Below are positions 17,599-27,685 of a stretch of 64,000 nt of DNA, in pieces. Every line of letters begins with the position of its first letter. The first letter of the stretch is position 1. Source of the DNA: Ochrobactrum teleogrylli (GTDB lineage Bacteria; Pseudomonadota; Alphaproteobacteria; Rhizobiales; Rhizobiaceae). The position numbers and the translations under genes are program-made. The stretch is taken from positions 248,001 through 312,000 of the forward strand of contig NZ_VEWL01000004.1 of the NCBI RefSeq assembly GCF_006376685.1. Reading direction: 5' to 3'. Below the pieces are notes generated by a model. That model worked only from the letters and a program-made list of their open reading frames with translations, searched no databases and was not told the origin of the DNA.

Positions 17599-19562
17599 CG
17601 GAGAAGAGTGTTGCAGGCGTCAGGCCGCTTCTGTTCTGGGCGCTGCTCGCGCTTGTCGCGGCACTGATAGCCGCTTTCGAATTCACGCGGGCGCTGAATG
17701 GTCCTGCCGGTTCACCGGAACTGCTGGCGCTGCACCGGGTCATCGCGTTCGACACCGTCTTACCGCGCAACGCCATGGCCCTGATCTGTGGCGCCGGTCT
17801 TGGGCTTTCCGGTCTGCTGTTGCAGCAGGTTTTGCGCAATCCGCTCGCCGAACCCTCAACGCTCGGCATTGCTGCCGGGGCGCAGCTCGCCATGACGGCG
17901 GGTATACTCTATCTGCCCGCGGCCCTCATCTTTCGAGAATGGCTGGCTTTGGCGGGCGGTCTGGCGGCGGTCAGTCTGGTGCTGGCGCTCAACTGGAAAC
18001 GCTCGCTGGAACCCGCTTCTGTCATTCTCTGCGGCATGATCGTGTCGCTGACCGCAACGGCGGCAAGCACGGCGCTCATCCTCGCCAATGGCGAATATGT
18101 GTTCTCGCTGTTCATCTGGGGCGGCGGTTCGCTGGAACAACAAAGCTGGGGGCCGGGCATTTCGCTCTCCCTGCGGGTTCTGATCGGCGGCGGGATTGCC
18201 TTCTTCCTGCTGCGCCCGTTGACATTGCTGGCGCTCGACAATGCCAATGCGCGCAGCCTCGGCCTGTCGCTGGCGGCAAGCCGCCTTCTGGTGATTGCCC
18301 TTGCCGTCTGGCTGGCGGCAAGCATCACGGCAGAAGTCGGCATATTGGGCTTTGTCGGTCTGGTCGCTCCGACGCTGGCGCAGCTTTCTGGCGCGCGCCG
18401 TCTCAAGACAAAGCTGATCGCCGCGCCCGCCATTGGGGCAATTCTGCTCTGGTTGACCGATGGCTGCGTCAGCCTGTTGCAGACCGTCACCGGCGACCGC
18501 CTGCCGGTGGGCGCTGCGACTGCATTGCTCGGCGGTCCGCTGCTGCTCTGGATGCTGCCGCGTCTGCGCATGTTTGAATGGCCGTCGGGCCAGAGCGAGC
18601 CCAGCGCTGTTCGGCTCAAGCGTACCGGCTTGTTCTTCGCCATTTTGTTGCTGCTTGTCCTGCTTGTTGCTGGCGTCACGCTCGGTCTCGGCCGGGGGCA
18701 GGACGGTTTTGTCCTTGCCCGTGGTGAAGTGTTCGCTGCGCTTTTCGACTGGCGCGTGCAAAGACTTGCTCTTGCGGGCCTATCGGGCGGCATGCTGGCA
18801 TTGGCCGGAGCCATTCTCCAGCGCATGACGGGTAACACGCTCGCCAGCCCCGAAATTATGGGCGTCGGCCTTGGTGCTGGTGCGGGTTTGGCGGTGGTTC
18901 TCCTGCTTCCCGTCGCAAGCCTTTCCCTGCAATGGCTGGGCGCTTCCATCGGCTCGGTGCTGGCGCTGATCTTCATTCTGGCGATTGCCGCGCGCAGCGG
19001 TTTTGGTGCGGAAAAGCTGCTTCTGGCCGGTGTCGGCCTTGGCGCTATGGTCAGCTCCATTCTGACAGCCATCATTGCAACCGGCTCTCCACAAGCCTTT
19101 GTCCTGCTCGGCTGGTTGAGCGGTACCGGCACGCAGGCGACGCCTATGCAGCTTTGGCTGGCCGTTCTTGCGCTGGCCGCCAGTTTCACGATCCTGCTTG
19201 CTTTGTCGCGCTGGCTCGACATTTTGCCGCTTGGTTCGGTGACGATGCGCACCCTCGGTCTTTCGCTCGTCCTGCCGCGTCTTGTGATCGTGCTGATTGC
19301 AGCGCTTCTGACAGCGATTGCATCGATGATGGTGGGGCCGCTCTCGTTTGTCGGGCTGATCGCTCCGCATCTGGCGCGCAATTTCGGCCTGCATACACCG
19401 AAGCGCTTCCTGACGGCATCCATGCTGATCGGCGCGCTGATGATGGTCAGCGCCGATTGGCTCGCGCGGATGGTAGCCTTTCCCTACAATCTGCCGCTTG
19501 GCCTGTTCGCCTCGCTTCTGGGCGGGGCCTGCTTCATCGCGCTGCTATCGCGGCGCGGGTAG
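17595..19562 (+). CDS. fhuB: Iron-siderophore ABC transporter permease, fused double FhuB
   Basis: A 655-residue inner-membrane protein made of two FecCD-type permease halves in tandem. Each half has the motif of this family (RNPLAEPSTLGIAAGAQLA in the first, GNTLASPEIMGVGLGAGAG in the second) and a late GFVGLVAPTLAQ/SFVGLIAPHLAR segment that contacts the ATPase. A double-length single-chain permease is the hallmark of FhuB. It overlaps fhuD by 4 nt and converges on the nhaC gene with 3 bp between the stops. Confidence 0.92.
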   Translation: MTEKSVAGVRPLLFWALLALVAALIAAFEFTRALNGPAGSPELLALHRVIAFDTVLPRNAMALICGAGLGLSGLLLQQVLRNPLAEPSTLGIAAGAQLAMTAGILYLPAALIFREWLALAGGLAAVSLVLALNWKRSLEPASVILCGMIVSLTATAASTALILANGEYVFSLFIWGGGSLEQQSWGPGISLSLRVLIGGGIAFFLLRPLTLLALDNANARSLGLSLAASRLLVIALAVWLAASITAEVGILGFVGLVAPTLAQLSGARRLKTKLIAAPAIGAILLWLTDGCVSLLQTVTGDRLPVGAATALLGGPLLLWMLPRLRMFEWPSGQSEPSAVRLKRTGLFFAILLLLVLLVAGVTLGLGRGQDGFVLARGEVFAALFDWRVQRLALAGLSGGMLALAGAILQRMTGNTLASPEIMGVGLGAGAGLAVVLLLPVASLSLQWLGASIGSVLALIFILAIAARSGFGAEKLLLAGVGLGAMVSSILTAIIATGSPQAFVLLGWLSGTGTQATPMQLWLAVLALAASFTILLALSRWLDILPLGSVTMRTLGLSLVLPRLVIVLIAALLTAIASMMVGPLSFVGLIAPHLARNFGLHTPKRFLTASMLIGALMMVSADWLARMVAFPYNLPLGLFASLLGGACFIALLSRRG

Positions 19563-19565
19563 CCT

Positions 19566-21029
19566 TTATGACGTGGCCTTCGCCGGGGCGGTTCTAAGCA
19601 CGCGCCAGCCGAGAAGACTGAAGCCGATGGTCATCAGCGGATTGAGAATGTTGAAAAAGCAGAAGCCGACATAGGCGGTGGTGCTGACCCCCAGCGCTGC
19701 GGCCATATAGGCGCCGCAACTGTTCCATGGGATCAGCGGGGACGTCACGGTTGCGCTGTCGCCAATCACGCGGGAAAGAAGTGCGGGTGCCAGTCCGCGA
19801 TTGGCAAAAGCCTGCTTGAACATGCGCCCCGGCAGGGCAATGGAAATATACTGATCGGACGTGACGACATTCGACAGGACAGCGGTTCCTGCGACGGTCG
19901 AGATCAGACTGGCATCGGATTTCGCGCGATGGATCAACGGGTCGATCAGGCGATTGAGAATGCCTGCATGCTCGATCACCGCGCCAAAGGCGAGTGCTGT
20001 GATGATGAGCCAGATGGTCGTCATCATGCTCGCCATGCCACCCCGGCTGAGAATCATGTCGATATCGGGATCGCCGACGGAGCTCGTATAGCCGGTGGCA
20101 AGCGCCAGCCATGCGCCTTTCAATAGGGCGAGCGCACTGGGAAGCGCTGCATCATTGGCAAATGCGATCACCCGTTGTGGGTCCATGATGACGCCCTGGA
20201 TAGCGCCTGCCAAAGCGCCGCTGAATATCGCCACGACCGGAGATACCCGCGCTACCGACAGCACGAAGACCAGCAGCAGGGGCAGGAAAGCCCAGAGCGA
20301 AACCTGAATCTGACTGTCGATCTTTGTGAGAAGGGAGCTTGCGTCAAAATCGTTTTGCTCACCAAGAAAGCCGAACAGCACAATGGACAAAAGCAAAGCG
20401 GGGATCGAGGTCCAGAGGGATTCCCGGATGTGGTCGAATATTTCCGAACCGGCGGAGGCCGCCGCCAGATTGACCGTGTCGGAAAGCGGCGATGCCTTGT
20501 CGCCAAAATAAGCGCCGGAAATGACGGCGCCCGCCGTGATTGCAGGGGAAAGGTCCATATGAGCCGCGACACCCATAAGCCCGATGCCGATAGTGCCTGC
20601 GACGGTCCATGAACTGCCAATGCTGAAGGCCACCACCGCGCAGACAATGGTGGTCGTCGCGTAGAAATAATCGGGGTTGAGAAGCTTCAGCCCGTAATAG
20701 ACCATGGACATGATCGTGCCGCTGAGCGCCCATGTGCCAATCAACGCGCCAACCGCCATCAGGATGAGAATGGCGGGCAAGCCGGTCGCGATCCCGTCAA
20801 CAACGGCGGCGCGGACCGCGGCCCAGCTCGATCCGTTCTTATAGGCAACACCGGCGGCGATCAGCCCGCAGACCGCAAGGGCGATCTGGTTGGGGCCGGA
20901 CGAGGCCGCATCACCAAACAGATAATAGGAAAGGGCGAGGAAAACGATAAGCGCAATACATGGAACAAGTGCATCCAGAATGGATGGAATATGACCGCCA
21001 GTGGTCGGCGCCGGTTCGTTTTCGCTCAC
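19566..21029 (-). CDS. nhaC: NhaC-family Na+/H+ antiporter
   Basis: A 487-residue polytopic membrane protein with the NhaC signature region GAYFGDKASPLSDTVNLA around residue 195 and about eleven hydrophobic spans. NhaC proteins exchange protons for sodium, and some family members are organic-anion or amino-acid antiporters. The start is GTG at 21029 with GGGGAG upstream. It lies downstream of the arginine deiminase operon on the same strand but behind a terminator-like hairpin. A role in pH homeostasis alongside ammonia production, or in ornithine/arginine exchange, is conceivable but not shown. Confidence 0.82.
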   Translation of the reverse strand: MSENEPAPTTGGHIPSILDALVPCIALIVFLALSYYLFGDAASSGPNQIALAVCGLIAAGVAYKNGSSWAAVRAAVVDGIATGLPAILILMAVGALIGTWALSGTIMSMVYYGLKLLNPDYFYATTTIVCAVVAFSIGSSWTVAGTIGIGLMGVAAHMDLSPAITAGAVISGAYFGDKASPLSDTVNLAAASAGSEIFDHIRESLWTSIPALLLSIVLFGFLGEQNDFDASSLLTKIDSQIQVSLWAFLPLLLVFVLSVARVSPVVAIFSGALAGAIQGVIMDPQRVIAFANDAALPSALALLKGAWLALATGYTSSVGDPDIDMILSRGGMASMMTTIWLIITALAFGAVIEHAGILNRLIDPLIHRAKSDASLISTVAGTAVLSNVVTSDQYISIALPGRMFKQAFANRGLAPALLSRVIGDSATVTSPLIPWNSCGAYMAAALGVSTTAYVGFCFFNILNPLMTIGFSLLGWRVLRTAPAKATS

Positions 21030-21076
21030 CTTGTGGTCTCCCCTGATAGCGACTTTAGTAGGTTAAACGCTGAAAA

Positions 21077-21102
21077 CTCCGGTCTTCCCTCAAAGGCCGG
21101 AG
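21077..21102 (-). terminator. Rho-independent terminator after arcC
   Basis: A 10-bp stem with one G-U pair (CTCCGGTCTT / AAGGCCGGAG, loop of 6) is followed on the minus strand by TTTTC. It lies 15 bp after the arcC stop and separates the arc operon from nhaC. The U-run is short, so some read-through into nhaC is possible. Confidence 0.65.
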
Positions 21103-21117
21103 CTTCCAATATTTCCT

Positions 21118-22053
21118 TCAATGCCAGGTCAGTTTTGAAAAGCCTGTACTGACAATGGTTCCTTTTTTACCATCGACAATGCCGGGAATGTCAGCCAGCG
21201 CGCCAATGGCGGCAGACTTTCCGGTTGCCTCGGCAAAATTGCAGGCGGCATCCACCTTCGGTCCCATCGAACCTGCCGGAAACTGATAGTGCGAAAGGGA
21301 TTCCGGCGTCGCTTCGTGGATGCCCTTTTGCGTCGGCTTACCCCAGTCGGTAAAGACCGCTTCGGCGTCGGTCGCCATGATGAAGAGGTCGGCGCCAAGT
21401 TCACGTGCGAGAAGCTCGCTCGCCAGATCCTTGTCGATGACGGCCTCCACGCCGCCAAGCGAGCGTTCCTTGCCTTTCTCATACATGGTGGGAATGCCGC
21501 CGCCGCCCGCGCAGATGAGAATGGTGTTCTTTTCAAGCAGCCATTTCAACGGGCGGATTTCGAAAATCCGCTTCGGAAGCGGCGAGGGCACAACCCGTCG
21601 CCACTTGTCGCCGTCCTGCTTGAAGGTCCAGCCTTTTTCGCCACGGATACGGTCGGCATCGTCCTTGGAATAGACCGGGCCGACGAACTTGGTCGGGTTT
21701 TGGAAGCCGGGATCATCGCCATCCACCTCAACCATGGTAAGGACGGTTGCGATGGGAATGTCGAATGGCAGAACATTGCCAAGTTCCTGTTCCAGCATAT
21801 AGCCGATCATGCCTTCCGTCTGGGCGCCAAGCACGTCCAGCGGATAGGCTTCGTCGGGCTTGTAGGCGGCGCCCTGCAAGGCAAGCAACCCCACCTGCGG
21901 GCCATTGCCATGGGTGATAATGACCTGATGGTCTTTGGTGACCGGCGCGATGGCTTCGACAGCGGTGCGGATATTCCTGCGTTGCACTTCGGCTGTCATC
22001 GGCTCGCCGCGCCGCAAAAGGGCGTTGCCGCCCAATGCGATGACGATGCGCAT
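21118..22053 (-). CDS. arcC: Carbamate kinase
   Basis: A 311-residue enzyme that transfers the phosphate of carbamoyl phosphate to ADP, giving ATP, ammonia and CO2; it is the energy-yielding last step of the arginine deiminase pathway. Family motifs are visible: [15 protein letters not shown] at the N-terminus, THGNGPQVG, and AGGGGIPTM in the nucleotide region. The ATG at 22053 lies 2 nt after the arcB stop, with GGAGAT upstream; the TTG six bases earlier is not needed. It ends the arcDABC operon. Confidence 0.93.
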   Translation of the reverse strand: MRIVIALGGNALLRRGEPMTAEVQRRNIRTAVEAIAPVTKDHQVIITHGNGPQVGLLALQGAAYKPDEAYPLDVLGAQTEGMIGYMLEQELGNVLPFDIPIATVLTMVEVDGDDPGFQNPTKFVGPVYSKDDADRIRGEKGWTFKQDGDKWRRVVPSPLPKRIFEIRPLKWLLEKNTILICAGGGGIPTMYEKGKERSLGGVEAVIDKDLASELLARELGADLFIMATDAEAVFTDWGKPTQKGIHEATPESLSHYQFPAGSMGPKVDAACNFAEATGKSAAIGALADIPGIVDGKKGTIVSTGFSKLTWH

Positions 22054-22055
22054 TC

Positions 22056-23060
22056 TCAATCTCCAATCGTTGCCACAAGCAGGGCCTTGATGGTGTGCAG
22101 ACGGTTCTCCGCCTGTTCGAATGCGATATTGGCGTGGGATTCGAACACTTCGTCAGTCACTTCAAGACCGTCCGTAATGCCAAACTGATCGGCAATCTGC
22201 TTGCCGACCACGGTTTCGGTATCGTGGAAGGCTGGCAGGCAATGCATGAACTTCACCTGCGGATTGCCTGCGGCTTTCATCAGCGCAGCATTGACCTGAT
22301 AGGGCTTCAGCAGCTTGATGCGTTCGGCCCAGACTTCCTTCGCTTCGCCCATCGAGACCCAGACATCGGTGTGGATGAAGTCCACGTCCTTGACCGCCGC
22401 CTTGACGTCATCGGTGATGGTGACCTTTGCGCCCGATGCGGCGGCGAGGTCTTCTGCAATCTTGCGATATTCGTCAGCGGGCCACAGTTCCTTCGGTCCG
22501 CAGATGCGAACGTCCATGCCCATCAGGCTGCCGACGATCAGAAGCGAATGACCCATATTGGACCGCGTGTCGCCCACATAGGCATATTTGATCTGGGGGA
22601 TCGGCTTGTCGCTGTGTTCCCACATGGTCAGCACGTCGGCCAGCATCTGGGTTGGATGATATTCATCGGTCAGGCCGTTATAGACCGGCACACCGGCATA
22701 TTTGGCCAGCGTCTCAACACCGCTCTGCGATGAGCCGCGATATTCGATGGCGTCATACATACGCCCCAGCACACGCGCCGTGTCCTTGAAGGATTCCTTG
22801 TGGCCGATCTGCGATCCGGCTGGATCGAGATAGGTGACATTGGCGCCCTGATCCGAACAGGCGACCTCGAAGGCGCAGCGCGTGCGTGTGGAGGTCTTTT
22901 CAAAGATGAGGCAGATTTCCTTGCCTGACAGGTGCTTTTGTTCGGTGCGCGCATATTTGGCGCGCTTCAGATCGCGCGCCAGATCGAGCAGGAAGCGGAA
23001 TTCGCGTGGCGTGTAATCCTGCACCGTGAGGAGGGAACGATTGCGCAGATTAAAGCTCAT
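22056..23060 (-). CDS. arcB: Ornithine carbamoyltransferase, catabolic
   Basis: A 334-residue cytoplasmic enzyme that phosphorolyses citrulline to ornithine and carbamoyl phosphate. The carbamoyl-phosphate site STRTR is at residues 57-61, followed by [20 protein letters not shown], and the ornithine-site Cys lies in HCLPAFHD. The operon position between arcA and arcC, and the close resemblance to Pseudomonas-type ArcB in the HKES region, argue for the catabolic enzyme rather than biosynthetic ArgF. GGAGA precedes the ATG at 23060. Confidence 0.92.
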   Translation of the reverse strand: MSFNLRNRSLLTVQDYTPREFRFLLDLARDLKRAKYARTEQKHLSGKEICLIFEKTSTRTRCAFEVACSDQGANVTYLDPAGSQIGHKESFKDTARVLGRMYDAIEYRGSSQSGVETLAKYAGVPVYNGLTDEYHPTQMLADVLTMWEHSDKPIPQIKYAYVGDTRSNMGHSLLIVGSLMGMDVRICGPKELWPADEYRKIAEDLAAASGAKVTITDDVKAAVKDVDFIHTDVWVSMGEAKEVWAERIKLLKPYQVNAALMKAAGNPQVKFMHCLPAFHDTETVVGKQIADQFGITDGLEVTDEVFESHANIAFEQAENRLHTIKALLVATIGD

Positions 23061-23105
23061 GATACGTCTCCAAAACTATATAACGTTGCGATGGAAGTCC
23101 GGTTC

Positions 23106-24329
23106 TCAGACCGGATCGCGCCATATGGGGCAAGTCATGCAATGCCCGCCGCCCCGACCACGGCCAAGCTCGGAACCGCGAATGGTGATGACTTCAACGC
23201 CCGCCTTGCGCAGCAGCGTGTTGGTGTAGGTGTTGCGGTCGTAGGAAACCACCACGCCGGGCTCCAGCGCGACGACATTGTTGCCGTCGTCCCACTGTTC
23301 GCGCTCGGCTTCGTAGGCGTTGCCGCCAGTTGCCACCGAGCGCAGTTTCTTCAGTCCCAGCGCTTCCGCCGTCACTTCCAGCAGGTGCTTTGTTTCGGGA
23401 CGAACGGCGATTTTTCCGTCGTCGCCCGGATAAATGCTGAAGCAGCGAATCTGGTCCACGACTTCGCCAAAAATCGTAACGAGGTCGCGGTCGCAGAAAC
23501 TAAACACCGTATCGAGATGCATGGCCGCACGGCTTTTCGGCATCACACAGGCGATGACGCGGGTGGCGGCATTGGCGGCAAACAGCGCTTCCGCCACCTG
23601 ACCGACAGCCTGATAAGTTGTGCGTTCGCCCATGCCGATCAGCACAACGCCATTGCCGATGGGCATGACATCGCCGCCTTCCATCGTGGCGTTGCCGTGG
23701 TCGGTGTCGAAATCGCCCCACCAGATTTTGAAATCGCCGTCCTTGAATTCCGGATGATATTTGTAGATGGCGCGCTGGATCAGCGTTTCCGGCTGACGGG
23801 CTGGCCAGAACATCGGGTTCACGGTCACGCCGCCGTAAATCCAGCAGGATGAGTCGCGCTGGAACAACGTGTTGGGGATCGGCGGAATAATGAATTCCGT
23901 ACCGCCCAGCACGTCCAGCATCAGTTCCTTGCCCCATATGTCCGGCAGGTCGGAAACGGCCACGCCGCCGATGAGAAATTGGGCCAGGTTTTTTGATGGC
24001 AGTTCATCCAGCCAGGGGCGCATGGAATTGGCGACATTGCGCCCGATCTGATTAGGCAGAATACGCCGGTCGAGAACGAATTGGCGTGCTTCCTTGTCGT
24101 CCAGCGTTTTGGCGAGCAGGTCCTGCATTTCCAGAACCTCCACGCCGCGCTCCCGCATTTTGAGAACGAAGTCGAAATGGTCCTTCTGGGCCTCGTGCAC
24201 CCAGATCACATCATCGAACAGAAGGTCATGGCAATTGGCTGGCGTCAGTCGTTGATGGGCGAGCGATGGGCTGCAAACCATCACTGTGCGTAGCTTGCCG
24301 ACTTCCGAATGCACTCCAAATTGTCTCAT
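23106..24329 (-). CDS. arcA: Arginine deiminase
   Basis: A 407-residue enzyme that hydrolyses arginine to citrulline and ammonia. The N-terminal signature [16 protein letters not shown] is at the start. The substrate-contact region [17 protein letters not shown], the His region ([21 protein letters not shown]) and the catalytic Cys397 in [13 protein letters not shown] are all intact. I chose ATG at 24329 (GGAG upstream) because the family begins with this segment; the frame is open to 24491 without similarity. It follows arcD and precedes arcB. Confidence 0.95.
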   Translation of the reverse strand: MRQFGVHSEVGKLRTVMVCSPSLAHQRLTPANCHDLLFDDVIWVHEAQKDHFDFVLKMRERGVEVLEMQDLLAKTLDDKEARQFVLDRRILPNQIGRNVANSMRPWLDELPSKNLAQFLIGGVAVSDLPDIWGKELMLDVLGGTEFIIPPIPNTLFQRDSSCWIYGGVTVNPMFWPARQPETLIQRAIYKYHPEFKDGDFKIWWGDFDTDHGNATMEGGDVMPIGNGVVLIGMGERTTYQAVGQVAEALFAANAATRVIACVMPKSRAAMHLDTVFSFCDRDLVTIFGEVVDQIRCFSIYPGDDGKIAVRPETKHLLEVTAEALGLKKLRSVATGGNAYEAEREQWDDGNNVVALEPGVVVSYDRNTYTNTLLRKAGVEVITIRGSELGRGRGGGHCMTCPIWRDPV

Positions 24330-24412
24330 CTCGATGCTCCTGTTTGAAAGGGTGATCTGGGCGGGAAGATTTTCCGGTAGCCGGCAAAAGATCGTTCCCG
24401 TGGATGAATGCG

Positions 24413-25876
24413 TCAGAATGGGGTGATAACTCCCGTCCACATCAGATAGATGGCGACGAGGGCGAGCAGGGTTATGCCTGCCGCGATCCAAACTTCATGT
24501 CCCTCAAAGATCGGTTCTCCATGTTCCTTGCGGGCTTTCGCGTAAACCAGAATGCCGGGTGCGAAGAGCACCGTGCACATCAGTAGAAAGCTTAGTCCCG
24601 CCGCGTAGACGAGCCAGACGCCGTAGAGCGTCGCTATCAGGCTCACCCACAGGTCTCGCCGTCGCGACTTGCTGTTGGCGCCATATGTCTCGCCGCTGAG
24701 CGCGAGTTTCAGTGCAAAAGCGCCGGAAAACACATAAGGCGGCAGAATGGCGACCGATGCGATGAAGTAGAAGAACTGGTAGGCGCTTTCGGAAAAATAG
24801 GTCAGCAGCAGGAAGAACTGAATCGCGAGGTTCGTTGCCCAGAGCGCATTGGCTGGCGACCCGTTCTTGTTCTCGACCGCAAACCACTTTGGAAATGTGC
24901 CGTCGCGACCGCAGGAAAATGGGATTTCCGCGCAGAGCAGGGTCCAGGACAGGAAAGCCCCACCCACTGAAATCAGAAGGCCGATATTGATGAGCAGCGC
25001 GCCCCAATGACCGACAAGCGGCTCGAAGACGCCTGCCATGGAGGGCACTTTCAACCCGGCGAGTTCCGGCTGGCTCATCAACCCGGTCGAGAGCAGCGAT
25101 ACCAGCACATAGATGCCGAGTGCGCCGAGAAAGCCGATCACGGTCGCGCGGCCCACATCCTTGCGGTTGGCGGCGCGGGCCGAATAGACGCTGGCACCTT
25201 CAATGCCGATGAACACCCACAGCGTCACCAGCATCGTGCTTTTGATCTGGTGCGTAATGCTGCCAAGTGTGGCTTCCTCACCACGGCCCCAGAAATTGAA
25301 GGTGAACTTGTCCCAATGGAAAGCAACGATGGCGATCAGGATGAACAGCATCAGCGGCACAAGTTTGGCTATCGTCGTGACGATATTGACGAATGACGCC
25401 TGCTTGATGCCGTAGAGGACAAGTGTATGGATCAGCCAAAGGCAGATGGACGCGCCTATGATCGACGGCAGGTTGGACCCATCGCCGAAAACTGGGAAAA
25501 AGAACGACAAGGCCGAGAAGATCGCCACCGCATAGGCAACATTGCCGAGAAAGGCGCTGAGCCAGTATCCCCAGGCGCTGTTGAAGCCGATAAACGATCC
25601 GAAACCGGCCTTAGCATAGGCGTAAGGTCCGGCATCGAGATCGGGACGACGATTGGCGAGCGACTGATAGACGCGCGCCAGCATCAACATGCCGATGCCG
25701 GTGATGATCCAGCCGATAATGATTGCGCCCGGCGATGCCGCGCGAGACATATCCGATGGCAGATTGAAGACGCCGCCGCCGATCATCGATCCCAACACAA
25801 GCGCAATCAAAGGAAACAATGTCAGTTTGTGCGGCTCTTTTTCTGCCGTGACTTGCCCACTCTGCGTATCGGCCAT
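24413..25876 (-). CDS. arcD: Arginine/ornithine antiporter
   Basis: A 487-residue APA-family membrane protein that exchanges external arginine for internal ornithine, closing the arginine deiminase cycle without energy cost. The N-terminal region has the family pattern ([27 protein letters not shown]), then about twelve spans, with [17 protein letters not shown] after the sixth. The ATG at 25876 has GGAGA upstream. It is the first gene of arcDABC, and an FNR/ANR box lies about 80 bp upstream. Confidence 0.92.
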   Translation of the reverse strand: MADTQSGQVTAEKEPHKLTLFPLIALVLGSMIGGGVFNLPSDMSRAASPGAIIIGWIITGIGMLMLARVYQSLANRRPDLDAGPYAYAKAGFGSFIGFNSAWGYWLSAFLGNVAYAVAIFSALSFFFPVFGDGSNLPSIIGASICLWLIHTLVLYGIKQASFVNIVTTIAKLVPLMLFILIAIVAFHWDKFTFNFWGRGEEATLGSITHQIKSTMLVTLWVFIGIEGASVYSARAANRKDVGRATVIGFLGALGIYVLVSLLSTGLMSQPELAGLKVPSMAGVFEPLVGHWGALLINIGLLISVGGAFLSWTLLCAEIPFSCGRDGTFPKWFAVENKNGSPANALWATNLAIQFFLLLTYFSESAYQFFYFIASVAILPPYVFSGAFALKLALSGETYGANSKSRRRDLWVSLIATLYGVWLVYAAGLSFLLMCTVLFAPGILVYAKARKEHGEPIFEGHEVWIAAGITLLALVAIYLMWTGVITPF

Positions 25877-25954
25877 GCAATTCTCCAATCGTGCGCGATT
25901 ATGAGCATGAAACGAAATTTCACAGACAATGATGCGATCGCTAATCTCACGTCA

Positions 25955-25968
25955 TTGATCAAGATCAA
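25955..25968. promoter_or_regulatory. FNR/ANR box controlling the arc operon
   Basis: The sequence TTGATCAAGATCAA is an exact match to the FNR/ANR consensus TTGAT-N4-ATCAA. Its centre is about 86 bp upstream of the arcD start codon on the minus strand. With the box centred at -41.5, the transcription start would fall near 25920, leaving a 5' leader of about 45 nt. A plus-strand TATAAT (25972-25977) lies next to the box, but no gene follows on that strand. Confidence 0.8.
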
Positions 25969-26238
25969 TGGTATAATTATTATTTATCAAATACATCGAT
26001 GCGGGTTTAGTAAGTGATATTAGCGTAAATAAAATAAAGTCAATAATTTAAATAAATTAAAATAGATCGAATAGCCCTAGTTTTGCTGTTAATCAGTTAA
26101 ACATATTCAAAAATATTTCACGTACTGCGCAGGATGCTTGATATATATATTTAAATTACGCAAAACTCCTTGGACGCCAATGGCAGTTAAGCCATGCGCC
26201 GGTTGTGGTGGATCAATCTCTCTTTTTTTAAAGAGCCG

Positions 26239-26265
26239 ATGAGCCGCGAAGCGGTCCCGGCTCAT
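26239..26265. other. Hairpin in the arcD upstream region
   Basis: ATGAGCCG and CGGCTCAT form an 8-bp perfect stem with an 11-nt loop. The stem is flanked by a T-run on one side and a mixed T-rich stretch on the other. It is 180 nt downstream of the MFS stop on the minus strand and may be a weak terminator for that transcript. Confidence 0.4.
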
Positions 26266-26443
26266 TCTTCAATAATGTTTGTTTTTCATGCGATCCCCGC
26301 GATACGCATTTGATCTACACCGCGACCAGATCCAAAGTTGGCTATTAAGCAAACGATAAATCAGGCCAAGCTAACGGAGAGCTATGGCAGAGCTGGATTT
26401 TATCAATATGGTTTTCTTTAAAAAATTCGGGTGGTGCCGCGTT

Positions 26444-27685
26444 TCAAGGCCGGTCACGCGAATGGGTTGCACAGAGCGCCCACATTGCGGGGATGGCCGC
26501 TAGCGCAAGGGCGCCGACGATGGAAAAGAAGACGCCATAGCCGAAATACTGGGCGGCATAACCCGCCGCCACACCGCCCGCCATGCTGATCAGCGCATCC
26601 ATGCATTGGAACAGCGTGAAATCCACTCCTGCCTGGCGCGGGTCAGACCACAGCATAAATTGCGCATAAAGCGCAACGAAACCCAGCGCTACCACACCGG
26701 ATGAGCTGATAATCGCAACCGCGATCAATTGCACGCTGGCGGTCTTGTCGCCGGCATGTATGGCGAAAAACAGGAAGCACAGCGCCTGAAGCAAGAGCGC
26801 TACAGCCAGTATCTTGCGCATGCCGAAGGCGCGCACCAGACCGCCACCGGCAAGTGCTGCGGCAAGGCCGACAAACATGCTTCCGGCGCCGTTCAGCAAT
26901 CCGACGGTGGTGAGGTCGAGACCGCTATCGATCAGGAAGGGTCCAAGCATTGCGAGCCCCGCCTTCTGTGCGATGACATAGACCGCTGCCGCCGCCAGTC
27001 CGCGCCGGATATCACGCCGCCGCAGTGCTGCCGCCAGCGACGGCACATGCGGGCGTGTTTCCGCGACAGAACCTTTGCGGGCGAAAAGCGCGAAGGGCAG
27101 GCCGAGCAGCACGAGGATCAGCGCCATTGTCCAGATGGCGATACGCCAGCCGAATGCACCGACGAGAACGAGAAACAATCCGGCGCCGATCGCCGAACCG
27201 AGATAGGCGCCGCCGACCTGTGCGGCATTGCCCCAACCGTAATGGTCTTCCGACAGGCTTTGCACGGCATAACCGTCGCAGGCGATATCGACGGTGGCCG
27301 TTGCAAAGGCGATCAGCATCAATATGCCGAGAAGCGGATAGACCTGTGATGGGTCGATAAGCCCGATGATCAGGAGGCCGATGACCGAGACAGCGCCGCC
27401 GCCCAGAATGATGGTTGCCGTTCGGGCGGCACCGCTATGCGGCAGCCGGAAACGTTCCACTGCGGGCGCCCAGAGAAATTTGAGCGCCCATGGCAGTATG
27501 ATCAGCGAAACGAGGCCGATGCGGTCGAGCGGCACGCCGCTGTCGCGCATGATGGCAGGCAAGCCTGACCAAGTGATACCGCCAATGACGCTTTGCGCCA
27601 CATAGAGCCCGCTGATCGTCAGGAACACGCGGGCTGGCGCGACGGTCGGTGACGGCTGGTCGGCCTGTTTCTGCATCGACGTCAT
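26444..27685 (-). CDS. MFS permease, RhtX/FptX siderophore-uptake type
   Basis: A 413-residue membrane protein with about twelve spans and the major facilitator layout ([34 protein letters not shown] at the start is typical of the RhtX/FptX/AmpG-like group when read in parts). Single-protein permeases of this family carry ferric siderophores across the inner membrane in place of an ABC transporter. The ATG at 27685 overlaps the stop of the upstream TonB receptor by one base (TGATG), so the two are coupled and probably serve the same siderophore. Function inferred from this pairing. Confidence 0.8.
   Translation of the reverse strand: MTSMQKQADQPSPTVAPARVFLTISGLYVAQSVIGGITWSGLPAIMRDSGVPLDRIGLVSLIILPWALKFLWAPAVERFRLPHSGAARTATIILGGGAVSVIGLLIIGLIDPSQVYPLLGILMLIAFATATVDIACDGYAVQSLSEDHYGWGNAAQVGGAYLGSAIGAGLFLVLVGAFGWRIAIWTMALILVLLGLPFALFARKGSVAETRPHVPSLAAALRRRDIRRGLAAAAVYVIAQKAGLAMLGPFLIDSGLDLTTVGLLNGAGSMFVGLAAALAGGGLVRAFGMRKILAVALLLQALCFLFFAIHAGDKTASVQLIAVAIISSSGVVALGFVALYAQFMLWSDPRQAGVDFTLFQCMDALISMAGGVAAGYAAQYFGYGVFFSIVGALALAAIPAMWALCATHSRDRP

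Larger units (their letters stand above)
25877..26443. other. AT-rich non-coding region upstream of arcD
   Basis: About 570 bp have no convincing gene. The half next to arcD (25900-26170) is much richer in A and T than the rest of the window and contains the FNR/ANR box. A hairpin occurs at 26239-26265. An ORF of about 39 codons could start at 26384 behind an AGGAG-like site (CGGAGAG), but it runs into the antisense of the MFS gene and has no supporting feature. Confidence 0.6.

Noticed and set aside
17909-19423. 504-codon open frame on the minus strand opposite fhuB
   Set aside because: Antisense of the permease; composition is dominated by Arg, Ser and Pro and no membrane or enzyme motif appears.
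22054-22059. TTG start for arcC two codons upstream of the ATG
   Set aside because: The ATG at 22053 follows the arcB stop with a proper GGAGAT site, and carbamate kinases begin with this segment.
26384-26503. Small ORF of about 39 codons with an AGGAG-like site (CGGAGAG)
   Set aside because: It runs into the antisense of the MFS gene, has no recognisable feature, and lies in an otherwise non-coding AT-rich gap.
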